Source: Kitasatospora sp. NBC_01250 (lineage in GTDB: Bacteria > Actinomycetota > Actinomycetes > Streptomycetales > Streptomycetaceae). From it: a DNA stretch of 64,000 nt. Below are positions 22,330-30,522 of the stretch, piece after piece (position 1 is the stretch's first letter; each line of letters begins with the position of its first letter). Location of the stretch: the NCBI RefSeq assembly GCF_036226465.1, contig NZ_CP108476.1, positions 1,984,001-2,048,000 of the forward strand, written 5' to 3'. Below the pieces are notes generated by a model. That model searched no databases. It worked only from the letters and a program-made list of their open reading frames with translations, and was not told the origin of the DNA. Both the position numbers and the translations under genes were made by a program.

Positions 22330-22365
22330 TGTGGGGCGGACTCCTCGCAAGGAGTCCGCCCCACA
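22330..22365 (-). terminator. Intrinsic terminator after thrS
   Basis: Perfect 16-bp inverted repeat (22330-22345 with 22350-22365) with a CGCA loop, between the thrS stop and the HIT start. It is likely to isolate thrS from the HIT gene. Confidence 0.85.
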
Positions 22366-22378
22366 CCCGTCACTCAGG

Positions 22379-24358
22379 TCACACCTGGATCCGGCGCTCC
22401 ACCGCGTCCACGATCTCGGCCACGGCCTCGGCGACCGGGACGGCGTTCTTCTGCTCGCCGCTGCGGTAGCGGAAGCTCACCGCGCCGGCCTCGACGTCGT
22501 CGTTGCCCGCGATCAGCATGAACGGAATCTTGCTCTTCTGAGCGGTCCTGATCTTCTTCTGCATCCGCTCGTCCGAGGCGTCCACCTCGACCCGGATCCC
22601 GCGCTTCTTCAGCTCGGCCGCCACCTCCTGGAGGTACGGCACGTGCTCCTCGGTGATCGGGATGCCGACCACGGTGACCGGCGCCAGCCACGGCGGCATC
22701 GCACCGGCGTAGTGCTCCAGCAGCACCGCGAAGAAGCGCTCGATGCTGCCGAACAGCGCCCGGTGGATCATCACCGGCCGCTGCCGGTTGCCGTCCGCAC
22801 CCTGGAACTCCAGCTCGAAACGGTTCGGCAGCTGGAAGTCGACCTGGATGGTCGACATCTGCCAGGTGCGCCCGATCGCGTCCCGCGCCTGGACCGAGAT
22901 CTTCGGGCCGTAGAAAGCCGCACCCTCGGGGTCGAGGACCAGTTCGAGGTTCTGCTTCTCGGCCGCCGCGCGCAGCGTCTCGGTGGCCTCCTCCCAGTCC
23001 TCGTCCGAGCCGATCGACTTCTCCGGGTCCCGGGTGGAGAGCTCCAGGTAGAAGTCGGTCAGGCCGTAGTCGCGCAGCAGGTCCAGCACGAAGGTGAGCA
23101 GCGAGTCGAGCTCGCCGGCCATCTGCTCCTTGGTGCAGTAGATGTGCGCGTCGTCCTGGGTGAAGCCGCGGGCGCGGGTCAGGCCGTGCACCACGCCCGA
23201 CTTCTCGTACCGGTACACCGTGCCGAACTCGAAGAGCCGCAGCGGCAGTTCACGGTAGGACCGACCGCGCGAGCGGTAGATCAGGTTGTGCATCGGGCAG
23301 TTCATCGGCTTGAGGTAGTAGTCGTTCTCGCCGTCGAGCTGCATGGGGGGGTACATGCCGTCGGCGTACCAGTCCAGGTGACCGGAGAGCTCGAACAGCG
23401 TGCCCTTGGTGGCGTGCGGGGTGTAGACGAACTCGTAGCCCGCCTCCTCGTGCCGCTTGCGCGAGTAGTCCTCCATGGCCCGGCGCATCACGCCGCCCTT
23501 GGGGTGGAAGACCGCGAGGCCCGAGCCGATCTCCTCGGGGATGGAGAAGAGGTCCAGCTCGCTGCCGAGCTTGCGGTGGTCGCGCTTGGCCGCCTCGGTC
23601 AGGAAGTCCAGGTGGGCCTTCAGCTCGTCCTTGGTCGGCCAGGCGGTCCCGTAGAGGCGCTGCAGCTGCTTGTTCTTCTCGCTGCCCCGCCAGTAGGCGG
23701 CGGCCGAGCGCATGATCTTGAAGGCCGGGATCATCCGGGTGCTCGGCAGGTGCGGGCCGCGGCACAGGTCGCCCCAGCACAGCTCGCCGCTCTTCGGGTC
23801 CAGGTTGTCGTAGATGGTCAGCTCGCCGCCGCCCACCTCGACGTCCGCGCCCTCACCGGCCGTGGCAGCCGAGCCCTTGAGCCCGATCAGCTCCAGCTTG
23901 TACGGCTCGCCGGCCAGCTCCTCGCGGGCCGCCTCGTCGGTGACCACGCGGCGGGAGAACTTCTGGCCCTTCTTGATGATCTCCTGCATCTTCTTCTCGA
24001 TGGCCTTGAGGTCATCGGGATGGAACGGCTTCTCGACGTCGAAGTCGTAGTAGAAGCCGTCCTTGATCGGCGGACCGATGCCCAGCTTGGCCTCGGGGAA
24101 GATCTCCTGCACGGCCTGCGCCATCACGTGGGCGGTGGAGTGGCGCAGGATGTTCAGGCCGTCGGGGCTGGTGAGCTCGACCGGCTCGACCTCGTCGCCG
24201 TCCTGCAGCTGGTACGCGAGGTCCTTCAGGGCACCCGCGACCCGGGCCGCGATCACGCCGCGGTCGTCGGCGAACAGCTCGGCGGCGGTAGTGCCCGTGG
24301 TCACCACGCGCTCTTCCCGATCGGGTTCGCGGTTGATGATTACCCGGACGTCCGTCAC
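22379..24358 (-). CDS. thrS: Threonyl-tRNA synthetase
   Basis: Class II synthetase that charges tRNA-Thr and edits mischarged serine. The 659-residue product has an N-terminal TGS domain (about 1-65), an editing-domain region (about 70-225, with the [11 protein letters not shown] motif), the catalytic core with MNCPMH (about 345-350) and [25 protein letters not shown] (about 375-400), and a C-terminal anticodon-binding domain. GTG 24358 is chosen because AGGAG lies six bases upstream (24365-24369). A hairpin lies immediately before that site. A terminator follows. Confidence 0.97.
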   Translation of the reverse strand: MTDVRVIINREPDREERVVTTGTTAAELFADDRGVIAARVAGALKDLAYQLQDGDEVEPVELTSPDGLNILRHSTAHVMAQAVQEIFPEAKLGIGPPIKDGFYYDFDVEKPFHPDDLKAIEKKMQEIIKKGQKFSRRVVTDEAAREELAGEPYKLELIGLKGSAATAGEGADVEVGGGELTIYDNLDPKSGELCWGDLCRGPHLPSTRMIPAFKIMRSAAAYWRGSEKNKQLQRLYGTAWPTKDELKAHLDFLTEAAKRDHRKLGSELDLFSIPEEIGSGLAVFHPKGGVMRRAMEDYSRKRHEEAGYEFVYTPHATKGTLFELSGHLDWYADGMYPPMQLDGENDYYLKPMNCPMHNLIYRSRGRSYRELPLRLFEFGTVYRYEKSGVVHGLTRARGFTQDDAHIYCTKEQMAGELDSLLTFVLDLLRDYGLTDFYLELSTRDPEKSIGSDEDWEEATETLRAAAEKQNLELVLDPEGAAFYGPKISVQARDAIGRTWQMSTIQVDFQLPNRFELEFQGADGNRQRPVMIHRALFGSIERFFAVLLEHYAGAMPPWLAPVTVVGIPITEEHVPYLQEVAAELKKRGIRVEVDASDERMQKKIRTAQKSKIPFMLIAGNDDVEAGAVSFRYRSGEQKNAVPVAEAVAEIVDAVERRIQV

Positions 24359-24671
24359 CGGTCTCTCCTGACGTGCTGGCTGTGATGGGGGACGCAGCTG
24401 GTACTGCGCTCCCCGATGGTACCGAGCCCACCGTGCTCGCCGTACACCTGCGTCCACCGGCCCGGTCGCCGGTCCGGCAGCGGGTCGGCAGCGGCTCGGC
24501 GATCTCCCGTCCGGGGGCCGTGCCATCCGCCCGGGCCGCGCGGGATTGAAGCGGTGGCGCCACGGGGTATCACCTGCTCGGAACCGCACCGTGCGCCGGT
24601 GCACCGTCAGTCCTCGACGGTGCACCAGGCCGGGTCCGGGGGCACGTCAGGGGAGTTGAGGGGTGGTCACG
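24359..24671. other. Divergent intergenic region between thrS and the exonuclease gene
   Basis: Gene-free stretch of 313 bp. Two inverted repeats are visible: an 11-bp arm pair 24598-24608 with 24616-24626, and an imperfect stem 24387-24414 that ends 17 bases before the thrS ribosome site on the minus strand. The latter could affect thrS translation. I could not place promoters. Confidence 0.6.
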
Positions 24672-25442
24672 ATGCGGAACCTCCACTGGTACGAAGGCCC
24701 ACTCGCCTCCTTCGACACCGAGACCACCGGCGTGGACGTGGAACAGGACCGGGTGGTCTCCGCCGCCCTGGTCCTGCAGGCCGCGCCCGACGCGCCGGTG
24801 GAGCGGCTGACTTGGCTGGTCGACCCGGGGGTCCCGATCCCCGAAGGGGCCCGCGCGGTGCACGGCATCACCGACGAGCAGGTCCGCGCCCACGGCCGCT
24901 CGCCGGTCGTGGTGACCGCCGAGATCGCCCGGGCGCTGGCCGAGCAGGCCAGGGCCGGCGTCCCGCTGGTGGTGATGAACGCGCCCTACGATCTGACCCT
25001 GCTGGACCGGGAGTTGCGCCGTCACCGGCAGAGCTCGCTGGCCGCCGTGCTCGCCGACGCCGAGCTGCTGGTGGTCGATCCGCGGGTGCTGGACAAGCAC
25101 GTGGACCGCTACCGCAAGGGCCGGCGCACCCTCACCGACCTGTGCGCGCACTACGGCATAGCGCTCGCCGACGCACACGACGCGAGCGCCGACGCCTGGG
25201 CCTCCCTGCAGCTGGTCCGCGCGGTGGGCCGGCGCTACAGCACCGCACTGGGCGAGTTCTCCACGGCCGAGCTGCACCTGCGCCAGGCCCGCTGGCACGC
25301 GGCCCAAGCGCGGGGCCTGCAGGACTGGTTCGACCGGTCCGGCACCCCGGAGCAGGTGGACCGGTCCTGGCCGCTTCGCCCGGCCCGCTGCGTCTGCGGC
25401 GCTCTGCCGGGCGTCGGGCACAGCTGCGAGAGCGCTGCCTGA
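24672..25442 (+). CDS. DnaQ-like 3'-5' exonuclease domain protein
   Basis: 256-residue member of the DEDD exonuclease superfamily, similar to the epsilon subunit of DNA polymerase III. Motif ExoI is FDTETTG (D15, E17), the AHGITDEQ segment is typical of the family, NAPYDLTLLDREL is the ExoII region, and an AHDASADA stretch carries the ExoIII acidic residues. It is much shorter than DNA polymerases and has no polymerase domain, so proofreading or RNA/DNA trimming is inferred. ATG 24672 is used; a GTG at 24663 is possible. A strong terminator follows. Confidence 0.85.
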   Translation: MRNLHWYEGPLASFDTETTGVDVEQDRVVSAALVLQAAPDAPVERLTWLVDPGVPIPEGARAVHGITDEQVRAHGRSPVVVTAEIARALAEQARAGVPLVVMNAPYDLTLLDRELRRHRQSSLAAVLADAELLVVDPRVLDKHVDRYRKGRRTLTDLCAHYGIALADAHDASADAWASLQLVRAVGRRYSTALGEFSTAELHLRQARWHAAQARGLQDWFDRSGTPEQVDRSWPLRPARCVCGALPGVGHSCESAA

Positions 25443-25454
25443 CCCGGAACATGC

Positions 25455-25490
25455 ATCGGGCCCCAACTGCCTTGGCAGTTGGGGCCCGAT
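25455..25490. terminator. Bidirectional terminator between the exonuclease gene and tRNA-Val
   Basis: Perfect 16-bp inverted repeat (25455-25470 with 25475-25490) with a CTTG loop; the exonuclease gene and the tRNA gene converge on it. Confidence 0.85.
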
Positions 25491-25499
25491 GTTGTCCGG

Positions 25500-25571
25500 T
25501 GGGCGATACTGGGATCGAACCAGTGACCCCTTCGGTGTGAACGAAGTGCTCTCCCGCTGAGCTAATCGCCC
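25500..25571 (-). tRNA. tRNA-Val, anticodon CAC
   Basis: 72-nt cloverleaf on the minus strand including the discriminator base. Acceptor GGGCGAT pairs with ATCGCCC, the anticodon loop is TTCACAC (anticodon CAC, reading GTG codons), and the T-loop is the standard GGTTCGATCCC segment. No CCA is encoded. A candidate promoter lies upstream: TATTGT at 25591-25586 and TTGTAC at 25616-25611, with a 19-base spacer. This sequence is identical to the second copy at 25819-25890. Confidence 0.95.
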
Positions 25572-25585
25572 GGGCAACGAGAAGA

Positions 25586-25616
25586 ACAATAGCACCGCCT
25601 GGGGGGTGCCGTACAA
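25586..25616 (-). promoter_or_regulatory. Candidate promoter of tRNA-Val(CAC)
   Basis: On the minus strand TTGTAC (25616-25611) and TATTGT (25591-25586) are separated by 19 bases and end 14 bases before the mature tRNA. The spacer is slightly long, so this is a plausible but not certain vegetative promoter. Confidence 0.45.
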
Positions 25617-25760
25617 CTCGGTCCGGGCGGCGGCCCACCGGTGGCCACCCGACGCGGCGACAGCAGGCAGCGGGGAAAGGCCTGATGACGAGTCCTCAGT
25701 TCCGAACAGCTCCGGCAAGACGGATCCGGGAGAGTCGGCAATCCACCGCGAAACAACAGA

Positions 25761-25805
25761 AAGGCGTAGGACCCCGGTCAATAAATAACCGGGGTCCTAC
25801 GCCTT
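25761..25805 (-). terminator. Intrinsic terminator of the upstream tRNA-Val copy
   Basis: Perfect 18-bp inverted repeat (25761-25778 with 25788-25805) with a 9-base AT-rich loop, followed on the minus strand by the T-rich stretch TTTCTGTTGTTT. It ends transcription of the tRNA at 25819-25890 and separates the two identical tRNA-Val genes. Confidence 0.85.
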
Positions 25806-25818
25806 ACTTGCAATCCGG

Positions 25819-25890
25819 TGGGCGATACTGGGATCGAACCAGTGACCCCTTCGGTGTGAACGAAGTGCTCTCCCGCTGAGCTAATCGCCC
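25819..25890 (-). tRNA. tRNA-Val, anticodon CAC (second copy)
   Basis: Same 72-nt cloverleaf as the copy at 25500-25571: GGGCGAT/ATCGCCC acceptor, TTCACAC anticodon loop. A TAATGT -10-like hexamer lies just upstream on the minus strand (25909-25904), but no clear -35 is visible. It ends into the 18-bp hairpin at 25761-25805. The two copies share no similar flanking spacer. Confidence 0.95.
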
Positions 25891-26290
25891 GGCTGCAGGG
25901 AAAACATTACCGCATCCCGAGGGGTGCTCCGCACCACCCCCACCCCGTCACCGTCGATCGCCGCCCGAACCGCCCCGGACCAAGTCCCACCAGCCCGACA
26001 GTCGCCCTCCGTCACGATCCGTCACCATTCCTCACGATTCACCCGAGGTCCCGCCGAAGCCCCGCGCGGACTCCCGCCCGACCTCTCACCCCGCCTCTCG
26101 CCGCTCGAACCCGATATCCGCATCCGGCCCGGTTCCGCACCGCTTCCGGGCGATTGCGCAATGCGCCGGAAGGGTTACCGCGGGGCCCCGAATCGGGACA
26201 GAGGGGTTTACATCGCCGCCGGGGGTGGGATGGTCCGTTCGCCGACGTGCGATTCCCCGAGCGCACACTGAGCGAAAGGCCCTGGCGCTT
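25891..26290. other. Intergenic region upstream of ssgB
   Basis: 400 bp with no supported gene. It contains the candidate stress-sigma-type ssgB promoter near 26206-26232 and, at the left end, promoter elements of the adjacent tRNA-Val. A 115-codon plus-strand reading frame here has a Pro/Arg composition unlike its neighbours and no ribosome site, so it is not annotated. Confidence 0.6.
26206..26232 (+). promoter_or_regulatory. Candidate SigH/SigB-type promoter of ssgB
   Basis: GTTTAC at 26206-26211 and GGGATG at 26227-26232 are separated by 15 bases and lie about 60 bp before the ssgB start. This resembles the GTTT-N14-16-GGGTAT pattern of SigB-like sigma factors, and SigH control of ssgB has been described in Streptomyces coelicolor. 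The -10 match is imperfect. Confidence 0.5.
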
Positions 26291-26704
26291 ATGAACACCA
26301 CGGTCAGCTGCGAGCTGCACCTGCGCCTCATCGTGTCGAGCGAGTCTTCACTGCCCGTCCCCGCGGGCCTGCGCTACGACACCGCCGACCCCTATGCCGT
26401 GCACGCGACCTTCCACACCGGTGCGGACGAGACCGTGGAGTGGGTGTTCGCCCGCGACCTGCTCGCGGAGGGGCTGCACCGACCCACCGGGACCGGAGAC
26501 GTCCGGGTGTGGCCGTCACGCAGTCACGGACAGGGAGTCGTCTGCATCGCGCTGTCTTCCCCCGAGGGGGAAGCCCTGCTGGAAGCACCGGCCCGGGCGC
26601 TTGAGTCCTTCCTCAAGCGGACCGACGCCGCCGTGCCGCCCGGCACCGAGCATCGCCACTTCGATCTGGATCGGGAGCTGTCGCACATCCTTGCCGAGAG
26701 CTGA
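26291..26704 (+). CDS. ssgB: Sporulation cell-division regulator SsgB (SALP family)
   Basis: Small cytoplasmic protein (137 residues) needed for sporulation-specific cell division; in Streptomyces SsgB recruits FtsZ to division sites in aerial hyphae. The sequence matches my memory of SsgB very closely throughout: MNTTVSCELHLRL at the start, PAGLRYDTADPYAVHATFHTG (about 23-43) and WPSRSHGQGVVCIALSSPEGEALLEAP (about 73-99). ATG 26291 has GAAAGG about eleven bases upstream. It is a single-gene unit. Its presence is the strongest evidence for a sporulating streptomycete-type host. A 68-bp perfect palindrome follows. Confidence 0.97.
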   Translation: MNTTVSCELHLRLIVSSESSLPVPAGLRYDTADPYAVHATFHTGADETVEWVFARDLLAEGLHRPTGTGDVRVWPSRSHGQGVVCIALSSPEGEALLEAPARALESFLKRTDAAVPPGTEHRHFDLDRELSHILAES

Positions 26705-26860
26705 AGGGCCGGGGGTGCTCCCCCGGTCGTCCGGTCGACGGTCGTCGACCTCTCAGGTGGCTGTCCTACTCGGGGGCACGGCCACCGATTCAACCGCGCT
26801 TCGCGGTCTCGGGGCCGGTCGTCCAAGGGGTTGACGCGTGAGCGGCGCGCCGGCCCCACT

Positions 26861-26928
26861 GAAGGCGTCCGGTGCCACGGCGCCCGGCCCGCTGCAGCGG
26901 GCCGGGCGCCGTGGCACCGGACGCCTTC
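26861..26928. repeat. 68-bp perfect palindrome after ssgB
   Basis: Both 34-base arms (26861-26894 and 26895-26928) are exact reverse complements with no spacer and centre on CTGCAG. As RNA it would give a roughly 32-bp stem with a 4-base loop, longer than the 11-18 bp terminators elsewhere in the window. Placement between ssgB and the next gene makes a terminator role likely, but length and symmetry are unusual. Confidence 0.9.
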
Positions 26929-27019
26929 GGCACGCTCGCAGGCACGGGCCGGTAGAGTTCGCCGGTGTTGAGAAGCGGGCGGCACCGACCGCCCCCCGGC
27001 GCACGCGAGGAGTTCCCAC

Positions 27020-27604
27020 GTGCTGATCACCCATGACACCGAGTGCGCCCTGGGCCTTCTGGTCGAGCTGCTCAACACCGCCCCGGAAGTGGCGGGCACC
27101 GAGCAGCTGCCGGATGTGGCCGCCTTGGACGCCTTCGTGGTGCGCGGCGACATCAGCGAGGTGGACTCCGTCACGGCGGTGGACCTGGCTGCCGTGCACC
27201 GGCTGCGCGGGCAGCTGCGGGACGTCTTCACCGCACCCTCCACCCGGATCGCCGCCGAGCTGGTGAACGCGCTGGTGGCGGCCGTGAACGCGACGCCCCG
27301 GCTGACCGACCACGACGGCCACGGCTGGCACATGCACTACTTCGCCCCGCACGCGGCGCTGGCCGACCACCTGGCGGCCGAGCTGGGGATGGCGCTGGGC
27401 CTGATCCTGATGGCCGGCGAGCGCGAGCGGCTGCGGCGCTGCGAGGCGCCGGACTGCGCACGCGTCTTCGTGGACCTGTCGCGCAACCGCTCGCGCCGCT
27501 ACTGCGACAGCCGCACCTGCGGGAACCGGATGCACGTCGCCGCCTACCGGGCACGCCAGCGCTCGGCCGGGGCGGCGGACGACGTCACGGTCGGCGTGGG
27601 CTGA
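27020..27604 (+). CDS. CGNR zinc-finger protein (ABATE-type regulator)
   Basis: 194-residue probable DNA-binding regulator. The C-terminal CGNR zinc finger has C141, C146, C162 and C167 around a conserved CGNR (167-170) and a basic RMHVAAYRARQ helix. The N-terminal ~130 residues form the helical sensor-like ABATE region typical of these proteins. GTG 27020 is chosen from the GAGGAG that starts 13 bases upstream. Such proteins are thought to regulate stress or metabolite genes in actinomycetes, but no target can be inferred here. The gene stands alone. Confidence 0.8.
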   Translation: MLITHDTECALGLLVELLNTAPEVAGTEQLPDVAALDAFVVRGDISEVDSVTAVDLAAVHRLRGQLRDVFTAPSTRIAAELVNALVAAVNATPRLTDHDGHGWHMHYFAPHAALADHLAAELGMALGLILMAGERERLRRCEAPDCARVFVDLSRNRSRRYCDSRTCGNRMHVAAYRARQRSAGAADDVTVGVG

Positions 27605-27637
27605 CCCGCCCCCGGCGCGGCCACCCGCCGCGCCGCC

Positions 27638-28114
27638 TCAGATGCCGCGCTTGCGCAGGATCTCCTCGATGTCGGAGAAGTCGCCGAGCTCGTCGGCAGC
27701 GCTCTTCTTGCCCTTGGGGGCCGGGTCCACGGCGGGCGGGGCGGCGGCGGCCGGAGCGGCCCGTCCCTCGCGGGAGCGGGACTCGCCGCGGCCGACCGCG
27801 TCGGCCGGGGCCTCGGTGCGGCCCGAGCCGCCCGCGGCGCCCAGGCGGCTGAGCACCAGCAGCAGGACGGCGAGGCCGAGCAGGCCGACGCCCGTCCAGA
27901 CCCGGGGATCGAAGACCAGCCTGGTGGCCCAGTGGCCGACCGCGCGGCCGATCGCGGTACCGACCGGGACCAGGCCGGTCAGGTAGACGCCGGCCGGCAG
28001 CAGCGCCAGGCCCGCCCAGCGGGTGGCGGTGCGCCAGCGGCGGCGCAGGCCGTGGGTGGCGGCCAGCGCCAGGCCGGCGACAGTCAGGGCGTAACAGATG
28101 GCGCCGGTCAGCAT
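27638..28114 (-). CDS. Hypothetical membrane protein
   Basis: 158-residue protein with three hydrophobic segments in its first half (about 3-22, 33-50 and 72-91) and a Pro/Ala-rich, charged C-terminal tail ending in an EILRKRGI motif. No family is recognised. ATG 28114 lacks a clear ribosome site, so an upstream start is possible. It is divergent from the DsbA-like gene and convergent with the CGNR gene. Confidence 0.6.
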   Translation of the reverse strand: MLTGAICYALTVAGLALAATHGLRRRWRTATRWAGLALLPAGVYLTGLVPVGTAIGRAVGHWATRLVFDPRVWTGVGLLGLAVLLLVLSRLGAAGGSGRTEAPADAVGRGESRSREGRAAPAAAAPPAVDPAPKGKKSAADELGDFSDIEEILRKRGI

Positions 28115-28262
28115 GGCCGGGCCCGGGTCGTGCGGCGGGCCGGAGCGGCGGGGCGCGCCGATGGACGCGCCGGGCCTGATCTCGGGCGCCGGGTCGAGTC
28201 GCTGGTGCGCATGGCTCTCCGTCCTGGTCGGTGCAGGTCTCTGCTAGTGGAACACTGGGCGC

Positions 28263-28751
28263 ATGACCGATGGTTCCCTGCCCCAGTTGGAGTTCTGGTG
28301 CGAGCTGCAGTGCCCGGACTGCCGCACCGCGCTCGACGACGTCCGCGCGCTGCGTGAGCGGTACGGCGACGCGCTGACCGTCTCGTTGCGGCACTTCCCG
28401 CTCGAGAAGCACAAGCACGCGTACGCGGCCGCCGAGGCGGCCGAGGAGGCGTTCTCGCAGGGGCTGGGGTGGCCGTTCGTCGAGGCCGTGCTGGCCCGGG
28501 TGGACGAGCTGGAGAAGCGCGGGCAGCAGTTGCTGCTGGAGGTGGCCGCGGCGGTCGGCCTGGACGCCGAGGAGGTCGAGCTGGCGCTGATCGACGGCCG
28601 GCACACGCTGGTGGTGGACGCCGACCAGGCCGAGGGCAAGGCGATCGGCGTGACCGGCACGCCGACCTACCTGGTGGCCGGGCAGCGGCTGGACGGCGGA
28701 CAGAGCCAGGAGGGTCTGCGGGAGCGGATCATCGACCTGCTGGAAGCCTGA
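28263..28751 (+). CDS. DsbA-family thioredoxin-like protein
   Basis: 162-residue protein with a thioredoxin-like fold. The active-site CPDC (C17, C20) follows FWCELQ, and a cis-Pro loop GVTGTPTYLV (about 129-138) is characteristic of DsbA-like enzymes. It lacks a signal peptide, so it probably works in the cytoplasm. This type (with a helical insert between) resembles actinobacterial DsbA-family oxidoreductases of unknown substrate. It converges on the tandem GNAT gene with a 9-bp gap. Confidence 0.82.
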   Translation: MTDGSLPQLEFWCELQCPDCRTALDDVRALRERYGDALTVSLRHFPLEKHKHAYAAAEAAEEAFSQGLGWPFVEAVLARVDELEKRGQQLLLEVAAAVGLDAEEVELALIDGRHTLVVDADQAEGKAIGVTGTPTYLVAGQRLDGGQSQEGLRERIIDLLEA

Positions 28752-28760
28752 GCACGGAAT

Positions 28761-29600
28761 TCACAGCAGCGTTTTCGTCAGCACCCGGCCGGCGGTCCGG
28801 TAACCCAGCGAGGCGTAGAGGCCGAGCGCGACGGTGTTGTCGGCGTAGACATTCAGGCCGAGGTCGCGCACCCCGGCCGCGAGGCATTCACGTTCGGCCG
28901 CGAGCAGCAGCTCGCGGCCGTAGCCTTTTCCTCGTTCTTCGGGGGCCACCTCGATGGTCATCACCCAGGCCAGCGGGCTGCCGTCGGACAGCCGGCCGTT
29001 GTCCAGCGCGAGCCAGAGGCTGCCGAGCGGCCGCTCGTCGAGCAGCAGCCGGCGCAGGGCCACCCCGGGGGTCGCGTGGCCCTGGAGCAGCAGGCGGGTG
29101 TGTTCGGCGGCGCAGCGCTGCACGGCCTGGTCAGCGCTGAAGCCGGCGCCCCGCAGCTGGGCCTGGAACTCGGCCTGGGTGGCCGCGAGCCAGTCGGGGT
29201 ACTCGGCCGGGCCGATCGGACGGATCGTCAGGCCGCTTCGCAGCGGCGCCGGTCGGCCGATCCGCTTGAGCAGGTGCAGGTTGGTCTCGACGTAGCCGAG
29301 GGCGAGCGCCAGGGCGTGCGCGGGCCGGGCCTCGACCGGGACGGAGACCTCGGCGCGGTGACACCCCCAGGCCCGCAGCACCTCCTCGGCGGCGAGCACG
29401 GCGACCGTGCCGCGACCGCGACGCGGGCCGTCGGTGACCGCCAACTCCTCGATCCGGCCGACCCGGTAGGAGCCGTAGCGGCGGGCTACGGTGCGCACGG
29501 TGCCGACCGGGCGGCCGTTGGCGCAGATCAGCCAGCGGCGATCGGCTCCGCCGTCCGGGGTCGCCGTTTCGGGCCCGGCCGGGCGCAGGGTGGTGGTCAT
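28761..29600 (-). CDS. Tandem GNAT acetyltransferase
   Basis: 279-residue protein with two GNAT-like domains. The C-terminal one is clear: VAPEERGKGYGRELLLAAE (about 208-226) is the acetyl-CoA-binding motif A, and NVYADNTVALGLYASLGYRTAG is motif B. The N-terminal half has a weaker RRGRGTVAVLAAEE motif. Tandem GNATs such as MshD (mycothiol synthase) have this architecture, but the mycothiol-specific residues were not checked, so MshD is only a possibility. ATG 29600 is chosen for the AGAGAG region upstream. Confidence 0.75.
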   Translation of the reverse strand: MTTTLRPAGPETATPDGGADRRWLICANGRPVGTVRTVARRYGSYRVGRIEELAVTDGPRRGRGTVAVLAAEEVLRAWGCHRAEVSVPVEARPAHALALALGYVETNLHLLKRIGRPAPLRSGLTIRPIGPAEYPDWLAATQAEFQAQLRGAGFSADQAVQRCAAEHTRLLLQGHATPGVALRRLLLDERPLGSLWLALDNGRLSDGSPLAWVMTIEVAPEERGKGYGRELLLAAERECLAAGVRDLGLNVYADNTVALGLYASLGYRTAGRVLTKTLL

Positions 29601-29667
29601 GGCTGCTCTCTTCCCTGGGCGGGCGGCCGCGTAACGAGGGATCCGGCCCACCCTGGCGCCGGTCGGC

Positions 29668-30483
29668 TCACGGGTCCAGGTCGTCGGCCGCGCGGGCGGC
29701 GAAGGCGGCCATCGCGCGGGCGGTGACCGGGCCCGGGGCGGGCAGCTGGTGGTCGTCGACCCGGGCGACGGCCTGGACGTCGCGCAGGGTGGAGGTCAGG
29801 AAGACCTCCTCGGCCTCGCGCAGGACCTGGTACGGCAGGTCCGCCTCCTCGGCCTCGCACCAGTCGACGACCAGCGCGCGGGTCACCCCGGCCAGGCAGC
29901 CGGCGGCCACCGGCGGGGTGAGCAGTCTGCCGCCGAGGACCACGAAGACGTTCGATCCGGTGCCCTCGCAGAGCGCTCCCGCGGTGTTGGCGAAGAGGGC
30001 CTCGCTGGCGCCCTGGCGGTGCGCGTGGGCGAGCGCGACCACGTTCTCGGCGTAGGAGGTGGTCTTCAGGCCGGCCACCGCGCTGTGCTCGTTGCGGGTC
30101 CACGGGACGGTGGCCACGGCGGTGGTGTCGGGGCGGGCGGTTGCCGCGCCGAGCGCGATGGCCAGGGTGGGCGGGGCGTCACCGCGGTCGGAGCCGAGCG
30201 GGGCCACTCCCCCGGTGTAGGTGATCCGCAGGCGGCCCAGCGGCATCGGGGTGGCGGCGAGCACGGCCTGGCAGCCCTTGCGGACCTCTTCGAGGTCGGG
30301 GGCGGGCAGGCCGAGGCCGGCGGCCGAGCGGGCCAGCCGGTCGAGGTGGCGGGTGAGGGCGAAGGTCTGTCCGTGCACGGCCTTGACCGTCTCGAAGACG
30401 CCGTCGCCGACGGTCAGTCCATGGTCGAAGACGGAGACCTCGGCGGCGGACTCCTCGATCAGCGCGCCGTTGAGCCAGATCAT
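29668..30483 (-). CDS. pabC: Aminodeoxychorismate lyase (class IV aminotransferase)
   Basis: 271-residue PLP enzyme expected to convert 4-amino-4-deoxychorismate to p-aminobenzoate and pyruvate. The catalytic lysine is K140 in GLKTTSYAENV; the FDHGLTVGDGVFET segment (19-32) and the GTGSNVFVV loop are typical of fold-type IV enzymes. Branched-chain and D-amino-acid aminotransferases share this fold, so the assignment rests on the adjacent pabB gene. It follows pabB after 39 bp in the same orientation. Confidence 0.85.
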   Translation of the reverse strand: MIWLNGALIEESAAEVSVFDHGLTVGDGVFETVKAVHGQTFALTRHLDRLARSAAGLGLPAPDLEEVRKGCQAVLAATPMPLGRLRITYTGGVAPLGSDRGDAPPTLAIALGAATARPDTTAVATVPWTRNEHSAVAGLKTTSYAENVVALAHAHRQGASEALFANTAGALCEGTGSNVFVVLGGRLLTPPVAAGCLAGVTRALVVDWCEAEEADLPYQVLREAEEVFLTSTLRDVQAVARVDDHQLPAPGPVTARAMAAFAARAADDLDP

Positions 30484-30522
30484 CGCACTACCTCCACGGG
30501 TGGGAGCCCGGAGTGGAGGGCT

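Noticed and set aside
24359..24660. T-box riboswitch in the thrS leader
   Set aside because: A hairpin and a GTACC-type motif are present, but the T-box core (TGGTACCGCG type) and a specifier loop were not found; left as a plain hairpin.
25924..26271. 115-codon plus-strand frame between tRNA-Val and ssgB
   Set aside because: Pro/Arg-rich composition, no ribosome site, and it overlaps the ssgB promoter region; most likely a GC-rich chance frame.
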